Positions 8,608 to 16,648 of a stretch of 64,000 nt of DNA are shown here, piece by piece. Both the position numbers and the translations under genes were made by a program. A model generated the notes under the pieces. The model worked only from the letters and a program-made list of their open reading frames with translations, was not told the origin of the DNA and made no database searches. The DNA comes from Azospirillum isscasi (lineage in GTDB: Bacteria > Pseudomonadota > Alphaproteobacteria > Azospirillales > Azospirillaceae): assembly GCF_030849505.1 (NCBI RefSeq), contig NZ_JAUJFI010000006.1, positions 1 through 64,000 of the forward strand. The letters run 5' to 3'. Within the stretch, counting starts at the first letter, position 1; each line of letters opens with the position of its first letter.

Positions 8608-9602
8608 CGGCTGGCCCCCCCGCCGAGGCGGATGCGCGGGTCGAGTGCCGCCAGCGCCAGATCCGACAGGAAGACCCCGATCACCGTCAGCACCGCCAGG
8701 AACATCAGGAAGGACCCGGCCAGATACATGTCCTGGCTGCGCAGCGCCTGGAGCAGCATCGGCCCCGTGGTCGGCAGCGACATCACCACCGACACCACGG
8801 CGGCGCCGGACACGATCTGCGGCAGCAGGTTCCCGATGTCGGACACGAAGGGGTTCAGCGCCACCCGCAGCGGGTATTTCACCAGCGCCCGGCCCGGCGG
8901 CAGGCCCTTGGCCCGCGCGGTCACGACGTAGGGCTTGTGCAGCTCGTCCAGCAGGTTGGCGCGCAGGCGGCGGATCATCGCGGCGGTGCCGGCGGTGCCG
9001 ATGACGATCACCGGAATCCACAGATGCTCCAGCACGCTCATCGCCTTGCCCCAGCTCCACGGCTGGCCGAGGTAGCGCGGGTCCATCAGCCCGCCGATGG
9101 AGGTGCCGAACCACACGTTGGCGAAGTACAGCATCACCAGCGCCAGCAGGAAGCTGGGCGTCGCCAGCCCCAGGAAGCCCAGGAAGGTCAGGGCGTAGTC
9201 CCCCAGGCTGTACTGCCGGGTCGCCGAATAGATGCCGATGGGAAAGGACACCACCCAGATGAAGACGATGGTGGCGCCGGAGACGATGGCGGTCAGCCAC
9301 AGCCGGTCGCCCACCACGTCGGACACCGGCATGTTGTATTCGAAGGAATAGCCGAAGTCGCCGCGCAGCATCCCGGCCAGCCACAGCGCGTACTGCTCGT
9401 GCATCGGGCGGTCGAGCCCGTAGGATTCGCGCAGCATGGCCAGACGGCCCTGGTCCATGCCCTCGCCCCGGCTCTGCATCTCGTTGACCAGCGTGGTCAG
9501 ATAGTCGCCGGGCGGAAGCTGGATGATGACGAAGGTGATGACGCTGATCGCCAGAAGCGTCGGGATCATGATCAGGATGCGGCGGATCACGTAGCCCAGC
9601 AT
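8604..9602 (-). CDS. Peptide ABC transporter permease (YejB/DppB type)
   Basis: A 332-residue permease that begins with the characteristic MLGYVIRRILIMIPTLLAIS helix and has six hydrophobic segments. The cytoplasmic EAA loop reads TARAKGLPPGRALVKYPLRV. It should pair with the YejE-type subunit downstream to form the channel for oligopeptides or microcin-like peptides. It lies 4 bases after the binding-protein gene and overlaps the next gene. Confidence 0.92.
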   Translation of the reverse strand: MLGYVIRRILIMIPTLLAISVITFVIIQLPPGDYLTTLVNEMQSRGEGMDQGRLAMLRESYGLDRPMHEQYALWLAGMLRGDFGYSFEYNMPVSDVVGDRLWLTAIVSGATIVFIWVVSFPIGIYSATRQYSLGDYALTFLGFLGLATPSFLLALVMLYFANVWFGTSIGGLMDPRYLGQPWSWGKAMSVLEHLWIPVIVIGTAGTAAMIRRLRANLLDELHKPYVVTARAKGLPPGRALVKYPLRVALNPFVSDIGNLLPQIVSGAAVVSVVMSLPTTGPMLLQALRSQDMYLAGSFLMFLAVLTVIGVFLSDLALAALDPRIRLGGGASR

Positions 9603-9606
9603 GGCC

Positions 9607-11502
9607 TCACCCCTTCCCGTCGTCGAACCAGAAGCCGTCGGGCCGGTACAGCCCGAAATGCGCGCCGGGGTCGTAGTTGAACAGGCCCTCCTCCGGCACG
9701 TTGCGCAGGGTGCGGCGCGCCACCACCGGCTGCGGCACCCCGGCCACCGTGCCGATGGTGAAGACCTGATCGGCGTTGAGCGTCAGGATGCGCGTCCAGG
9801 CCGCCGCCCGCCCGGCCTCGTCCGGCGCGTCGCGCCAGGCGCGGAAGGCGTCCAGAAGCTCCCGCCCTTCCGGCAGGTCGGGGCGTTCGCCGTCCTTGCC
9901 CATGGTCTGGTAGAACTGGCCCCATTTCGGCCACTGGTACTTGGCCTGATCGACGGGCACCAGCTCGGCGGGGCTCATGTCCGCGGTGGCGATGGCGTTG
10001 TCCAGCCCGCGTGCGATGGACATGCAGGTGTCGCCCGCGAAGATGCGGTTGCGGAACACGTCGAGCTGCGAGGAGCGGATGTAGAGCCGCGCCCCGATGC
10101 GCCGCCAGCCGTCGGTGATCAGCTCCAGCGCATCGGCCTCCTCCGTGCTCTCCCCGGCGGTCTCCACCACGATCTCCAGCGGGCGCCCGTCGGGCAGCAG
10201 GCGCACGCCGTTGACGTCGCGCTTGGTCAGGCCGATCTCGTCGAGCAGCCGGTTCGCCTGCCGCAGGTCGAACTGCGCCCAGCGGTCGCGGTAGGCCGGC
10301 ACCCACAGGGGCGAGACCTCCAGCAGCGTGTTGTTGCTGGGAATGGCGAGGCCGTAATAGATGACCTGGTTCATCTCCTCCCGGTCGATGGCCAGCGACA
10401 GGGCGCGGCGGTAGCGCACGTCGCGGTTCAACGCGCGCCACACCGGGTCGTTGCAGGTCAGGTTGGGGAACAGCGCCATCTGCGCCCCGATGCCGGTGCG
10501 CCACAGCGTGACCCGGTAATCGTTGCGCTTCGCCCCCTGCTTCAGGAAGGTGTAGTTGTCGAACCGCAGGTAGCGCGCCTGGAGGTCGCTCTCGCCCGCC
10601 CCAGTCTTGGCCGGGACGATCTTGGCGTCGGCCACCGTCATGATGAGCCGGTCGATGTAGGGCAACTGCCGCCCCGCCGGGTCAACGCGGTGAAAATACG
10701 GGTTCCTTACGAAAATGAAACGTTCCGCGGGCGGAGCGGTCGTCGGCACCCAGGGCTGAAGGGTGGGCAGGTCGGGGTTGTCGAACTCGGTCAGATTGTC
10801 CTTGCGGTTGTGAAGCTGCTGCCAGCTTTTCTGCCGCTCCTCCTCCACCCGCTGCTTCAGCTCCAGCGGGTCGGTGAAGCGGGGGTGGAAGCGCCGCAGG
10901 TAATGGGCGGGGGCGTAGATCTCCACCGGTTTGGCCCCGGCCAGCATCGGCAGGAAGAAGGGGTTGGGGCGGGTCCAGGAATAGCGCACCGCCGCCGCGT
11001 CCAGCACCTCGAACTTCGGCGCCTCCCCGCCCACCAGCATTTCCGGCGGCGGCCCGCCGGGGTAGCGCTTGGGGTTGCCCGCCATGTCCTCCCACCAGTA
11101 GCGGAAATCCTCCGCCGTGAAGGGATGGCCGTCCGACCAGCGGTGGCCGCGGCGCAGCGTGAAGGTGAAGACGCGCCCGTCCTCCACGTCCACCCGCTCC
11201 AGGATGTCCGGCACGATGCGCAGGTTCGGGGTCAGCGCGACCAGCCGGGCGTAGCTGTAGACGTAGATCAGCCGCGTGTCCTTGGTCCGCGCCATCAGCA
11301 GGCGCAGGTCGCCGCCGTGCCGTCCCGGCGCCTGCCAGGGCCGGTCCATCGCCTCGACCAGGGGGGTGAGCGGCAGCCGCCGCTCCACCGGCGGCAGGGA
11401 GCCGGAGCCGACCGCGTTCTCCAGCATCGGCGTCTCGACCGCGTCGAAGGCGCTGAGGCCGAGGAGGGCGAGCAGCAGCAGGGCAGGGCGGGTTCCCCTC
11501 AT
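9607..11502 (-). CDS. Extracellular peptide-binding protein (YejA type, SBP family 5)
   Basis: A 631-residue periplasmic solute-binding protein with an N-terminal signal peptide (LLLLALLGLSAFDA). Family-5 features include FTFTLRRGHRWSDGHPFTAEDF near residue 120, YRRALSLAIDREEMNQ near 370 and an LYRPDGFW ending. The length above 600 matches the YejA branch rather than DppA (about 535). The ATG at 11502 overlaps the ATPase stop in TGATG. It probably delivers oligopeptides to the permeases that follow. Confidence 0.92.
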   Translation of the reverse strand: MRGTRPALLLLALLGLSAFDAVETPMLENAVGSGSLPPVERRLPLTPLVEAMDRPWQAPGRHGGDLRLLMARTKDTRLIYVYSYARLVALTPNLRIVPDILERVDVEDGRVFTFTLRRGHRWSDGHPFTAEDFRYWWEDMAGNPKRYPGGPPPEMLVGGEAPKFEVLDAAAVRYSWTRPNPFFLPMLAGAKPVEIYAPAHYLRRFHPRFTDPLELKQRVEEERQKSWQQLHNRKDNLTEFDNPDLPTLQPWVPTTAPPAERFIFVRNPYFHRVDPAGRQLPYIDRLIMTVADAKIVPAKTGAGESDLQARYLRFDNYTFLKQGAKRNDYRVTLWRTGIGAQMALFPNLTCNDPVWRALNRDVRYRRALSLAIDREEMNQVIYYGLAIPSNNTLLEVSPLWVPAYRDRWAQFDLRQANRLLDEIGLTKRDVNGVRLLPDGRPLEIVVETAGESTEEADALELITDGWRRIGARLYIRSSQLDVFRNRIFAGDTCMSIARGLDNAIATADMSPAELVPVDQAKYQWPKWGQFYQTMGKDGERPDLPEGRELLDAFRAWRDAPDEAGRAAAWTRILTLNADQVFTIGTVAGVPQPVVARRTLRNVPEEGLFNYDPGAHFGLYRPDGFWFDDGKG

Positions 11503-13421
11503 CACGCCACCTCCCGCACGCGGATGGAGGCGTCGGCGCGCACGCAATGGCCGCCGCCCAGATCGACCAGATGGGGCTGGTGGCCCTCGTCGATGGTGAA
11601 GGGCGCCGGCCAGCGCGCAGGATCGGAGGCGCGGCCTTCCTCCAGGTCGGTCAGCGACAGCGGGTGGCTGGGGTCCGGCTCCGGCACGGCGGCCAGAAGG
11701 GCGCGGGTGTAGGGGTGGACCGGGTTGCGGAACAAAGCCTCCCGCGGGGCCGACTCGACGATCCGCCCGCGGCACATGACCAGGATGCGGTCGGCCATGT
11801 AATCCACCACGGCCAGATTGTGGCTGACGAACAGGAAGGTCAGCCCCAGCCGTTCCTTCAGATCCTTCAGCAGGTTCAGCACCTGCGCCTGGATCGACAC
11901 GTCGAGCGCCGACACCGGCTCGTCCAGCAGAAGAAGCTCGGGTCCGAGCGCCAGCGCGCGGGCGATGCCGATGCGCTGGCGCTGGCCGCCGGAGAAGCTG
12001 TGCGGGTAGCGGCGCAGATGCCGCGCGTCCAGCCCGACCAGCCCCATCAGCTCCTTCACCCGCGCGGCGCGCTCCGCCTCGTCGCCGATGCCGTGGATGA
12101 CCAGCGGTTCGGCAACGATGTCGAAGACCGTCATGCGCGGGTTCAGCGAGCCGTAGGGGTCCTGGAAGACGAACTGCACCTTGCGGCGGAAGGCGGTCAG
12201 CGCATCGCCCTGAAGGCCCAGCACATCGACGATCCGGCCATGGTCGTTGAAGCGGACGCTGCCCTCGTCCGGCGTCAGGGCGCGCATCAGGATCTTCGAC
12301 AGGGTGGTCTTGCCGCAGCCCGATTCGCCGACCAGCCCGACGCATTCGCCCCGCGCGATGGCGAAGCTGACGTCGTCCACCGCCAGCGTGCCGGTCCCGG
12401 CCCTGGCGCCGAACCAGCCGGACCGGCGCGCGCCGTAGCGCTTGCGCACCCCTTCCACCGCCAGCAGCGGCCCCGCCGCGTCGGCGCCGGGCGGCCAGGG
12501 CTCGTGGTCCCTCTCCAGCAGGCTGCCGCCTTCCGACGCGCCCCCGATCGAGATGGAGCGGATCGGCACCAGCCGCTCGCCCGGCGCCATGTGGAAGCGC
12601 GGAACGGCGCGCAGCAGGGCCTTCAGATAGGGGTGGCGGGGGTCGGCGAAGATGTCCTCGCGCGTGCCGGATTCCAGGACCCGCCCGCGGTGCATCACCA
12701 CCACCTCCTCGGCGAGGTTGGCGACCACCCCCAGGTCGTGGGTGATCAGCAGCACGGCCATCCCGAGATCGGTCTGGAGATCCTTGATCAGCTTCAGGAT
12801 CTGCGCCTGGATGGTGACGTCCAGGGCGGTCGTCGGCTCGTCGGCGATCAGCAGGGCGGGGCGGCAGACCAGGGCCATGGCGATCATCGCGCGCTGGCGC
12901 AGCCCGCCCGACAGCTCGAACGGGTAGGTGTCCAGCGCCCGCTTCGGGTCGGGGAAGCGCACCCGGCGCAGCATGTCCTCGGCCAGCGAACGGGCCTGCC
13001 GGGCGGTCACCCGCTGGTGCAGCCGCACCGCCTCGCCCACCTGATCGCCCACCGTGTGCAGCGGCGACAGGGAGGTCATCGGCTCCTGGAAGATGATCGA
13101 GATGCTGCCCCCGCGCAGCGCCTGCATCGCCTTGCCGTCGGCCTTCAGCCCGGCGATGTCGAGGGCGCCGTCGTTCACCGCCCCGCCATTGACCGTCCCA
13201 TCGTCGAACAGGATGCGCCCGCCGGTGATGGCGGCGTTGCGGGGCAGGATGCGCAGGATCGACTGCGCCGCCACCGACTTGCCGGACCCCGACTCCCCGA
13301 CCAGGGCGACGGTGGACCCCGCCCGCACCCGGAAGGAGACGCCGCGCACCGCATGGACCACGCCGCCCGGGACATGGAAATCGACCTTCAGGTCCTCCAC
13401 CCGGAGCAGCGCGCGGCTCAT
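11502..13421 (-). CDS. Double ATP-binding subunit of peptide ABC transporter (YejF type)
   Basis: A 639-residue protein with two complete ABC ATPase cassettes in tandem. Cassette 1 has Walker A GESGSGKS near residue 39, signature LSGGLRQR and Walker [13 protein letters not shown]. Cassette 2 has GESGCGKT near residue 370, FSGGQRQR and [12 protein letters not shown]. Each ends in the oligopeptide-transporter C-terminal region ([16 protein letters not shown]). All key residues are intact. It powers the transporter encoded downstream, and its start overlaps the preceding gene. Confidence 0.93.
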   Translation of the reverse strand: MSRALLRVEDLKVDFHVPGGVVHAVRGVSFRVRAGSTVALVGESGSGKSVAAQSILRILPRNAAITGGRILFDDGTVNGGAVNDGALDIAGLKADGKAMQALRGGSISIIFQEPMTSLSPLHTVGDQVGEAVRLHQRVTARQARSLAEDMLRRVRFPDPKRALDTYPFELSGGLRQRAMIAMALVCRPALLIADEPTTALDVTIQAQILKLIKDLQTDLGMAVLLITHDLGVVANLAEEVVVMHRGRVLESGTREDIFADPRHPYLKALLRAVPRFHMAPGERLVPIRSISIGGASEGGSLLERDHEPWPPGADAAGPLLAVEGVRKRYGARRSGWFGARAGTGTLAVDDVSFAIARGECVGLVGESGCGKTTLSKILMRALTPDEGSVRFNDHGRIVDVLGLQGDALTAFRRKVQFVFQDPYGSLNPRMTVFDIVAEPLVIHGIGDEAERAARVKELMGLVGLDARHLRRYPHSFSGGQRQRIGIARALALGPELLLLDEPVSALDVSIQAQVLNLLKDLKERLGLTFLFVSHNLAVVDYMADRILVMCRGRIVESAPREALFRNPVHPYTRALLAAVPEPDPSHPLSLTDLEEGRASDPARWPAPFTIDEGHQPHLVDLGGGHCVRADASIRVREVA

Positions 13422-13978
13422 GATGCCGAAGCCTCTTCGTTGGGGTCGTCCGGCGGCTCGATGCCCAGCGCGATCAGGTTGTCCACCGTCACCGGGCTCA
13501 GCGCCACGCCGTTGCGTCCGGCGGCGTCGGAGGCCCGTTCGATCACCGCGTCGAAGCCCTCCAGGTTGCTGTCGAAGCGGATGGTCTTCCCGCCGCCGGC
13601 CAGCGCCGCCTGCATCCAGCCGTCGTCGCGCCCCCGCCGCGTCGCGTAGTAGCGCAGCCGCAGGTCCGACAGCTTGTCCCAGCGGATCGCGGCGCCCAGC
13701 GGCCCGTCCGCGCGAAGCCCGTCGCCGTCCATGGTCAGGCGGGTCATCTGGCGCTGCGCGGTGCGCGCCGCGAAGACGGCGAACAGCACCGCGCAGGCGC
13801 CCAGCGGCACGGCGATCCAGGGGGTGACGGGCAGGAGGGCCAGCGGCAGAACCGTCAAGGCCAGCCCCGCCCCCGCCCGCGCGTAATCGCCGGCCAGCGC
13901 CCCGGCGGGGTAGCGCATCTCCGCGGGCATCGGCGGCGTCTCCACGGTGGAGGGTCGGGCCATGGGCAACTCGGCCAT
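13418..13978 (-). CDS. Two-helix membrane protein of unknown function
   Basis: A 186-residue protein with two hydrophobic helices (about residues 35-70) followed by a soluble domain resembling PH-like 'bacterial PH' modules ([34 protein letters not shown]). Other possible starts are Met6, Met17 and Met21. Its stop overlaps the ATPase start (ATGA), so it belongs to the transporter transcript. I do not recognise a named family. Position suggests an accessory role or simple co-expression. Confidence 0.65.
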   Translation of the reverse strand: MAELPMARPSTVETPPMPAEMRYPAGALAGDYARAGAGLALTVLPLALLPVTPWIAVPLGACAVLFAVFAARTAQRQMTRLTMDGDGLRADGPLGAAIRWDKLSDLRLRYYATRRGRDDGWMQAALAGGGKTIRFDSNLEGFDAVIERASDAAGRNGVALSPVTVDNLIALGIEPPDDPNEEASAS

Positions 13979-13981
13979 GTC

Positions 13982-14788
13982 TCAGCGGGCTCCTTCGGCA
14001 ACGAACAGGGCGTCGGCGCCCGGCCAGCGGGCCGCCGGATGGCGGCGGGTCACGGTCAGGAAACGCGCGGTGAAGGCCCAGGTTTCGCCGTCCATCACCA
14101 AATGATGAGTCAGCAGGCCGGTGGGCTCGCCTTCGTCCGCTTGACCCAGCCGGCGGGCGCGCAGATGGGCGACCGCCATGCCCAGCGACTCGGGCTCGCC
14201 CAGGAAACGCTTGCCGTCCTTCCAGGCCACCGGGTCGATGTGCGTATTGACACACATCATGTTGACGGTTGACACACATTTCGGCCCGAAAACCGACAAG
14301 CCGGTGAAGCCCGCATCGGGCAGCCCAGCCGTCACGCCCGGCGCGATGCGGTTCCAGGGCGGCACCAGAACGGGCAGGGCGCGCGGCCCGAAGAGGCGGT
14401 CCAGCACTCTCCATCCCTCCGCCAGTTCGGCCAGCACGGCGGCGGCGGGCCGGTCGGCTCCCAGCTCCGCCTTCTTGGCGGGGGGAACGGCGTGGTCCCT
14501 GTGCGACCAGCCGTGCTGAAGCACCGCGACGGCGGGGGCCGTGTCCAACGCCGGGGCGAGGGAATCCTTTGCGTGTGCCGGAATGACGGCCAGGGCCAGC
14601 GGCGCGCCGGTTTCTCCGGACAGGGCGATCATCCGGGCCAGTTCCGGAGTCGGCTCGACGGCGTCGTCGTCGCGCCACCAGAAGCTGGCGGTGCGCCCGG
14701 CGGCGGCCCAGGCGTCCAGTTCGGCATCCAGCGCGTCCCAACCGGCGCGCGGCGGGCTGTCGGAAGGGGCGGTTGCGGTCACGGTCAT
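13982..14788 (-). CDS. Polysaccharide deacetylase family protein
   Basis: A 268-residue cytoplasmic protein (no signal peptide) with a NodB-like deacetylase fold. WWRDDDAV near residue 37 supplies the catalytic/metal aspartates, QHGWSHRDH near 95 the H-x3-H metal ligands, and VPPWNRI and LLTHHLV the later motifs. Such enzymes remove N- or O-acetyl groups from glycans. ATG at 14788 is the first start after the palindromic spacer. Around residues 175-190 the sequence carries an imperfect DNA duplication of TGTGTGTCAA (14247-14280). It sits 3 bases from the transporter block but fits the glycan cluster better. Confidence 0.8.
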   Translation of the reverse strand: MTVTATAPSDSPPRAGWDALDAELDAWAAAGRTASFWWRDDDAVEPTPELARMIALSGETGAPLALAVIPAHAKDSLAPALDTAPAVAVLQHGWSHRDHAVPPAKKAELGADRPAAAVLAELAEGWRVLDRLFGPRALPVLVPPWNRIAPGVTAGLPDAGFTGLSVFGPKCVSTVNMMCVNTHIDPVAWKDGKRFLGEPESLGMAVAHLRARRLGQADEGEPTGLLTHHLVMDGETWAFTARFLTVTRRHPAARWPGADALFVAEGAR

Positions 14789-14801
14789 CGCCTGTTCTGT
14801 T

Positions 14802-14907
14802 CCCTCTCCCCTCCGGGGGGAGGGTTGGGGTGAGGGGGGTGTGCTGTTGCCGGACGTTCCGCCTTGCGCAACCCCCTCACCCTCCCCTCTCCCCGGAGGG
14901 GAGAGGG
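14802..14907. repeat. Large composite palindromic repeat
   Basis: Two arms of about 38 bases, each built from CCCTCTCCCC/GGGGAGAGGG motifs, are inverted around a 30-base centre. The element fills most of the gap between the deacetylase and the next glycosyltransferase gene. It belongs to the same family as elements at 23706, 40252, 56895 and 59274. It could fold as a long cruciform or RNA hairpin and act as a processing or termination signal. Confidence 0.8.
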
Positions 14908-14998
14908 TTAAAAGGGCAGCGAACGCAGATGGCCAAGGCCAGCATGGCCCCCGCACCGGGAAAATCCAAGCGTCTCGATTGGTTTAGCGGCTGTTTGG

Positions 14999-16144
14999 TC
15001 AGCGGTTGGCCACCGCGTCCCGCAGCAGGCGGGCGGTGGTGGCGGCACCGTCCAGCCGGAGGGCGACGGCGGGCGGCGGGGGCAGGGCGAGCGCCCGCGC
15101 CACACCCTCGGCCAGCGTCCGCGGCGTCAGGGTGGCTTCCTCGACCACGGCCAGCCGGCCCCGCTCCTCCAGCAGGCGGGCCCGAATGGCCTGCTCCGTC
15201 TCGCTGCCGGCGGCGAAGGGGACCAGCACCGCCCGGCAACCGGCCTGAAGCACGTCCAGCACCGTGTTGTAGCCGGCCTGGCTGATCGACAGGCGGCAGC
15301 GGCGGAGCAGGGCGGGGAAGTCCGGCCGCGCCCGTTCGACCAGCACGCCGGGCGGGGCCTCGGCGGCGAGCGTGCGGAACGCCTCCTCCGGCACGTCCGG
15401 CCCGGCCAGCAGGCGCCAAGGTGTGTCAAGTCCGGGGCCGGTTGACGCACGCAGGGCCAGCGCCGCCCGCAGCAGCGGCAGGCCGACCGCCCCGCCGCCC
15501 ACCGACACGATCACCTCGTCCGTCCCGTCCGCCCTGTCCTCCCCCGCCGGTTGCGGCGGGGCGGCGACGTAGCCGGTGTAGCGGATGCGGTCGGCGATCC
15601 GTTCCGCCGCGGGAAAGGTCGCCCCGAAGGGGATCAGGCCGGGATCGCCGTGGACCAGCACATGGTCGAACAGCCGTTCCACCACCGAAACGGTTTCGTC
15701 CAGCCGCTCCGGCCTCGCCTTGGTCACCAGGATGTCGCGCACCGAACAGGCGGTGACCGCCCCGGCGGCCTTCGCGGCCTCCAGCAGGGGCAGAAGCTCG
15801 AACCGGAAGGCGCGGCGCCCGAAGGGGAAGGACTCGACCAGCAGGACGTCGGGCCGCACCCGCGCGACGGTGTCCAGAACCGCCGCGCGGCGCCGGGCGC
15901 GCCAGGCGTCGTCGATGGGCCGGCCGTTTTCGTCCAGCAGGGTCTTGAAGGTGCCGTCGGCGGCGCGGGCGGGGGGAAGCTGGACGATCTCCGCCGCCGG
16001 GCCGTAGCCGATCCCCGGCACCGGATGCCCGCCGCGCAGCACCGTCACCGCCGCGCCGGTCCCGGCCAGCCCGCGGGCGATCAGCGCGGCGCGCCGGTCG
16101 TGCCCGATGCCCAGCAGATGCTGGACGTGGAAGAGGACGCGCAT
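14999..16144 (-). CDS. GT28-like (MurG-fold) glycosyltransferase
   Basis: A 381-residue protein with a GT-B fold. The N-terminal acceptor domain starts FHVQHLLGIGHDRRAALIARG. The C-terminal nucleotide-sugar domain has VSVGGGAVGLPLL near residue 215 and the diagnostic QAGYNTVLDVLQAG near 300, followed by VPFAAGSETEQ. It resembles the protein encoded at 19482 in layout (GLGH/GIGH start, GYNT motif), so the two are probably related transferases for one glycan. ATG at 16144 starts directly on the fold. Sugar and acceptor are unknown. Confidence 0.82.
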   Translation of the reverse strand: MRVLFHVQHLLGIGHDRRAALIARGLAGTGAAVTVLRGGHPVPGIGYGPAAEIVQLPPARAADGTFKTLLDENGRPIDDAWRARRRAAVLDTVARVRPDVLLVESFPFGRRAFRFELLPLLEAAKAAGAVTACSVRDILVTKARPERLDETVSVVERLFDHVLVHGDPGLIPFGATFPAAERIADRIRYTGYVAAPPQPAGEDRADGTDEVIVSVGGGAVGLPLLRAALALRASTGPGLDTPWRLLAGPDVPEEAFRTLAAEAPPGVLVERARPDFPALLRRCRLSISQAGYNTVLDVLQAGCRAVLVPFAAGSETEQAIRARLLEERGRLAVVEEATLTPRTLAEGVARALALPPPPAVALRLDGAATTARLLRDAVANR

Positions 16145-16164
16145 GGCCGTTCGGACCGGGCGGT

Positions 16165-16620
16165 TCAGGTCGCCTGGGCGGCCAGCACCTCGCGCAGGCG
16201 CATGGTCGTCTGCTCCAGACGGTGGGCCAGGGAGCGCATGATCTCCAGCCCCATCTGCGGGAAGTCGGCGATCATCTGAAGGAAATGATCCTTGGGCACG
16301 CACAGCGTTTCCAGGTCGGTGCGGGCGCGGACGGTGGCGGTGCGCGGCACGTCGCACAGGATGGCGATCTCGCCGACGATCTCGTTGGACCCCAGGGTCG
16401 CGACGGCCAGCGGCCCGCCGGGGCCGGTCACGACCACCTCGGCCTCCCCGCGCAGCAGGATGTAGGCGCAGGTGCCCATCTCGTCCTGCTGGAACAGGAC
16501 GTCGCCCGCCCGGAAGCTCAGCCGCTCGCTGGTGAAGGCCAGAAGCTTGAGCTTGGAAGTGTCGATGTTGGCGAACAGGGGAATCCTGCGCAGGCAATTG
16601 ACTTCTTCGGCGATGCTCAT
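16165..16620 (-). CDS. Cyclic nucleotide-binding domain protein
   Basis: A 151-residue single-domain protein. The beta-roll spans residues 12-125, and the phosphate-binding cassette VGEIAILCDVPRTATVRA keeps the Gly-Glu pair and the Arg that contacts the cyclic phosphate. No DNA-binding or enzymatic domain is attached, so it probably acts by protein contact. It lies 20 bases upstream of the glycosyltransferase and 28 bases after the ABC exporter on the same strand, so it is likely co-transcribed and may modulate either one (inference). Confidence 0.85.
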   Translation of the reverse strand: MSIAEEVNCLRRIPLFANIDTSKLKLLAFTSERLSFRAGDVLFQQDEMGTCAYILLRGEAEVVVTGPGGPLAVATLGSNEIVGEIAILCDVPRTATVRARTDLETLCVPKDHFLQMIADFPQMGLEIMRSLAHRLEQTTMRLREVLAAQAT

Positions 16621-16648
16621 GCCGTCTGCCTCCTCAACGCCGCCGGCT

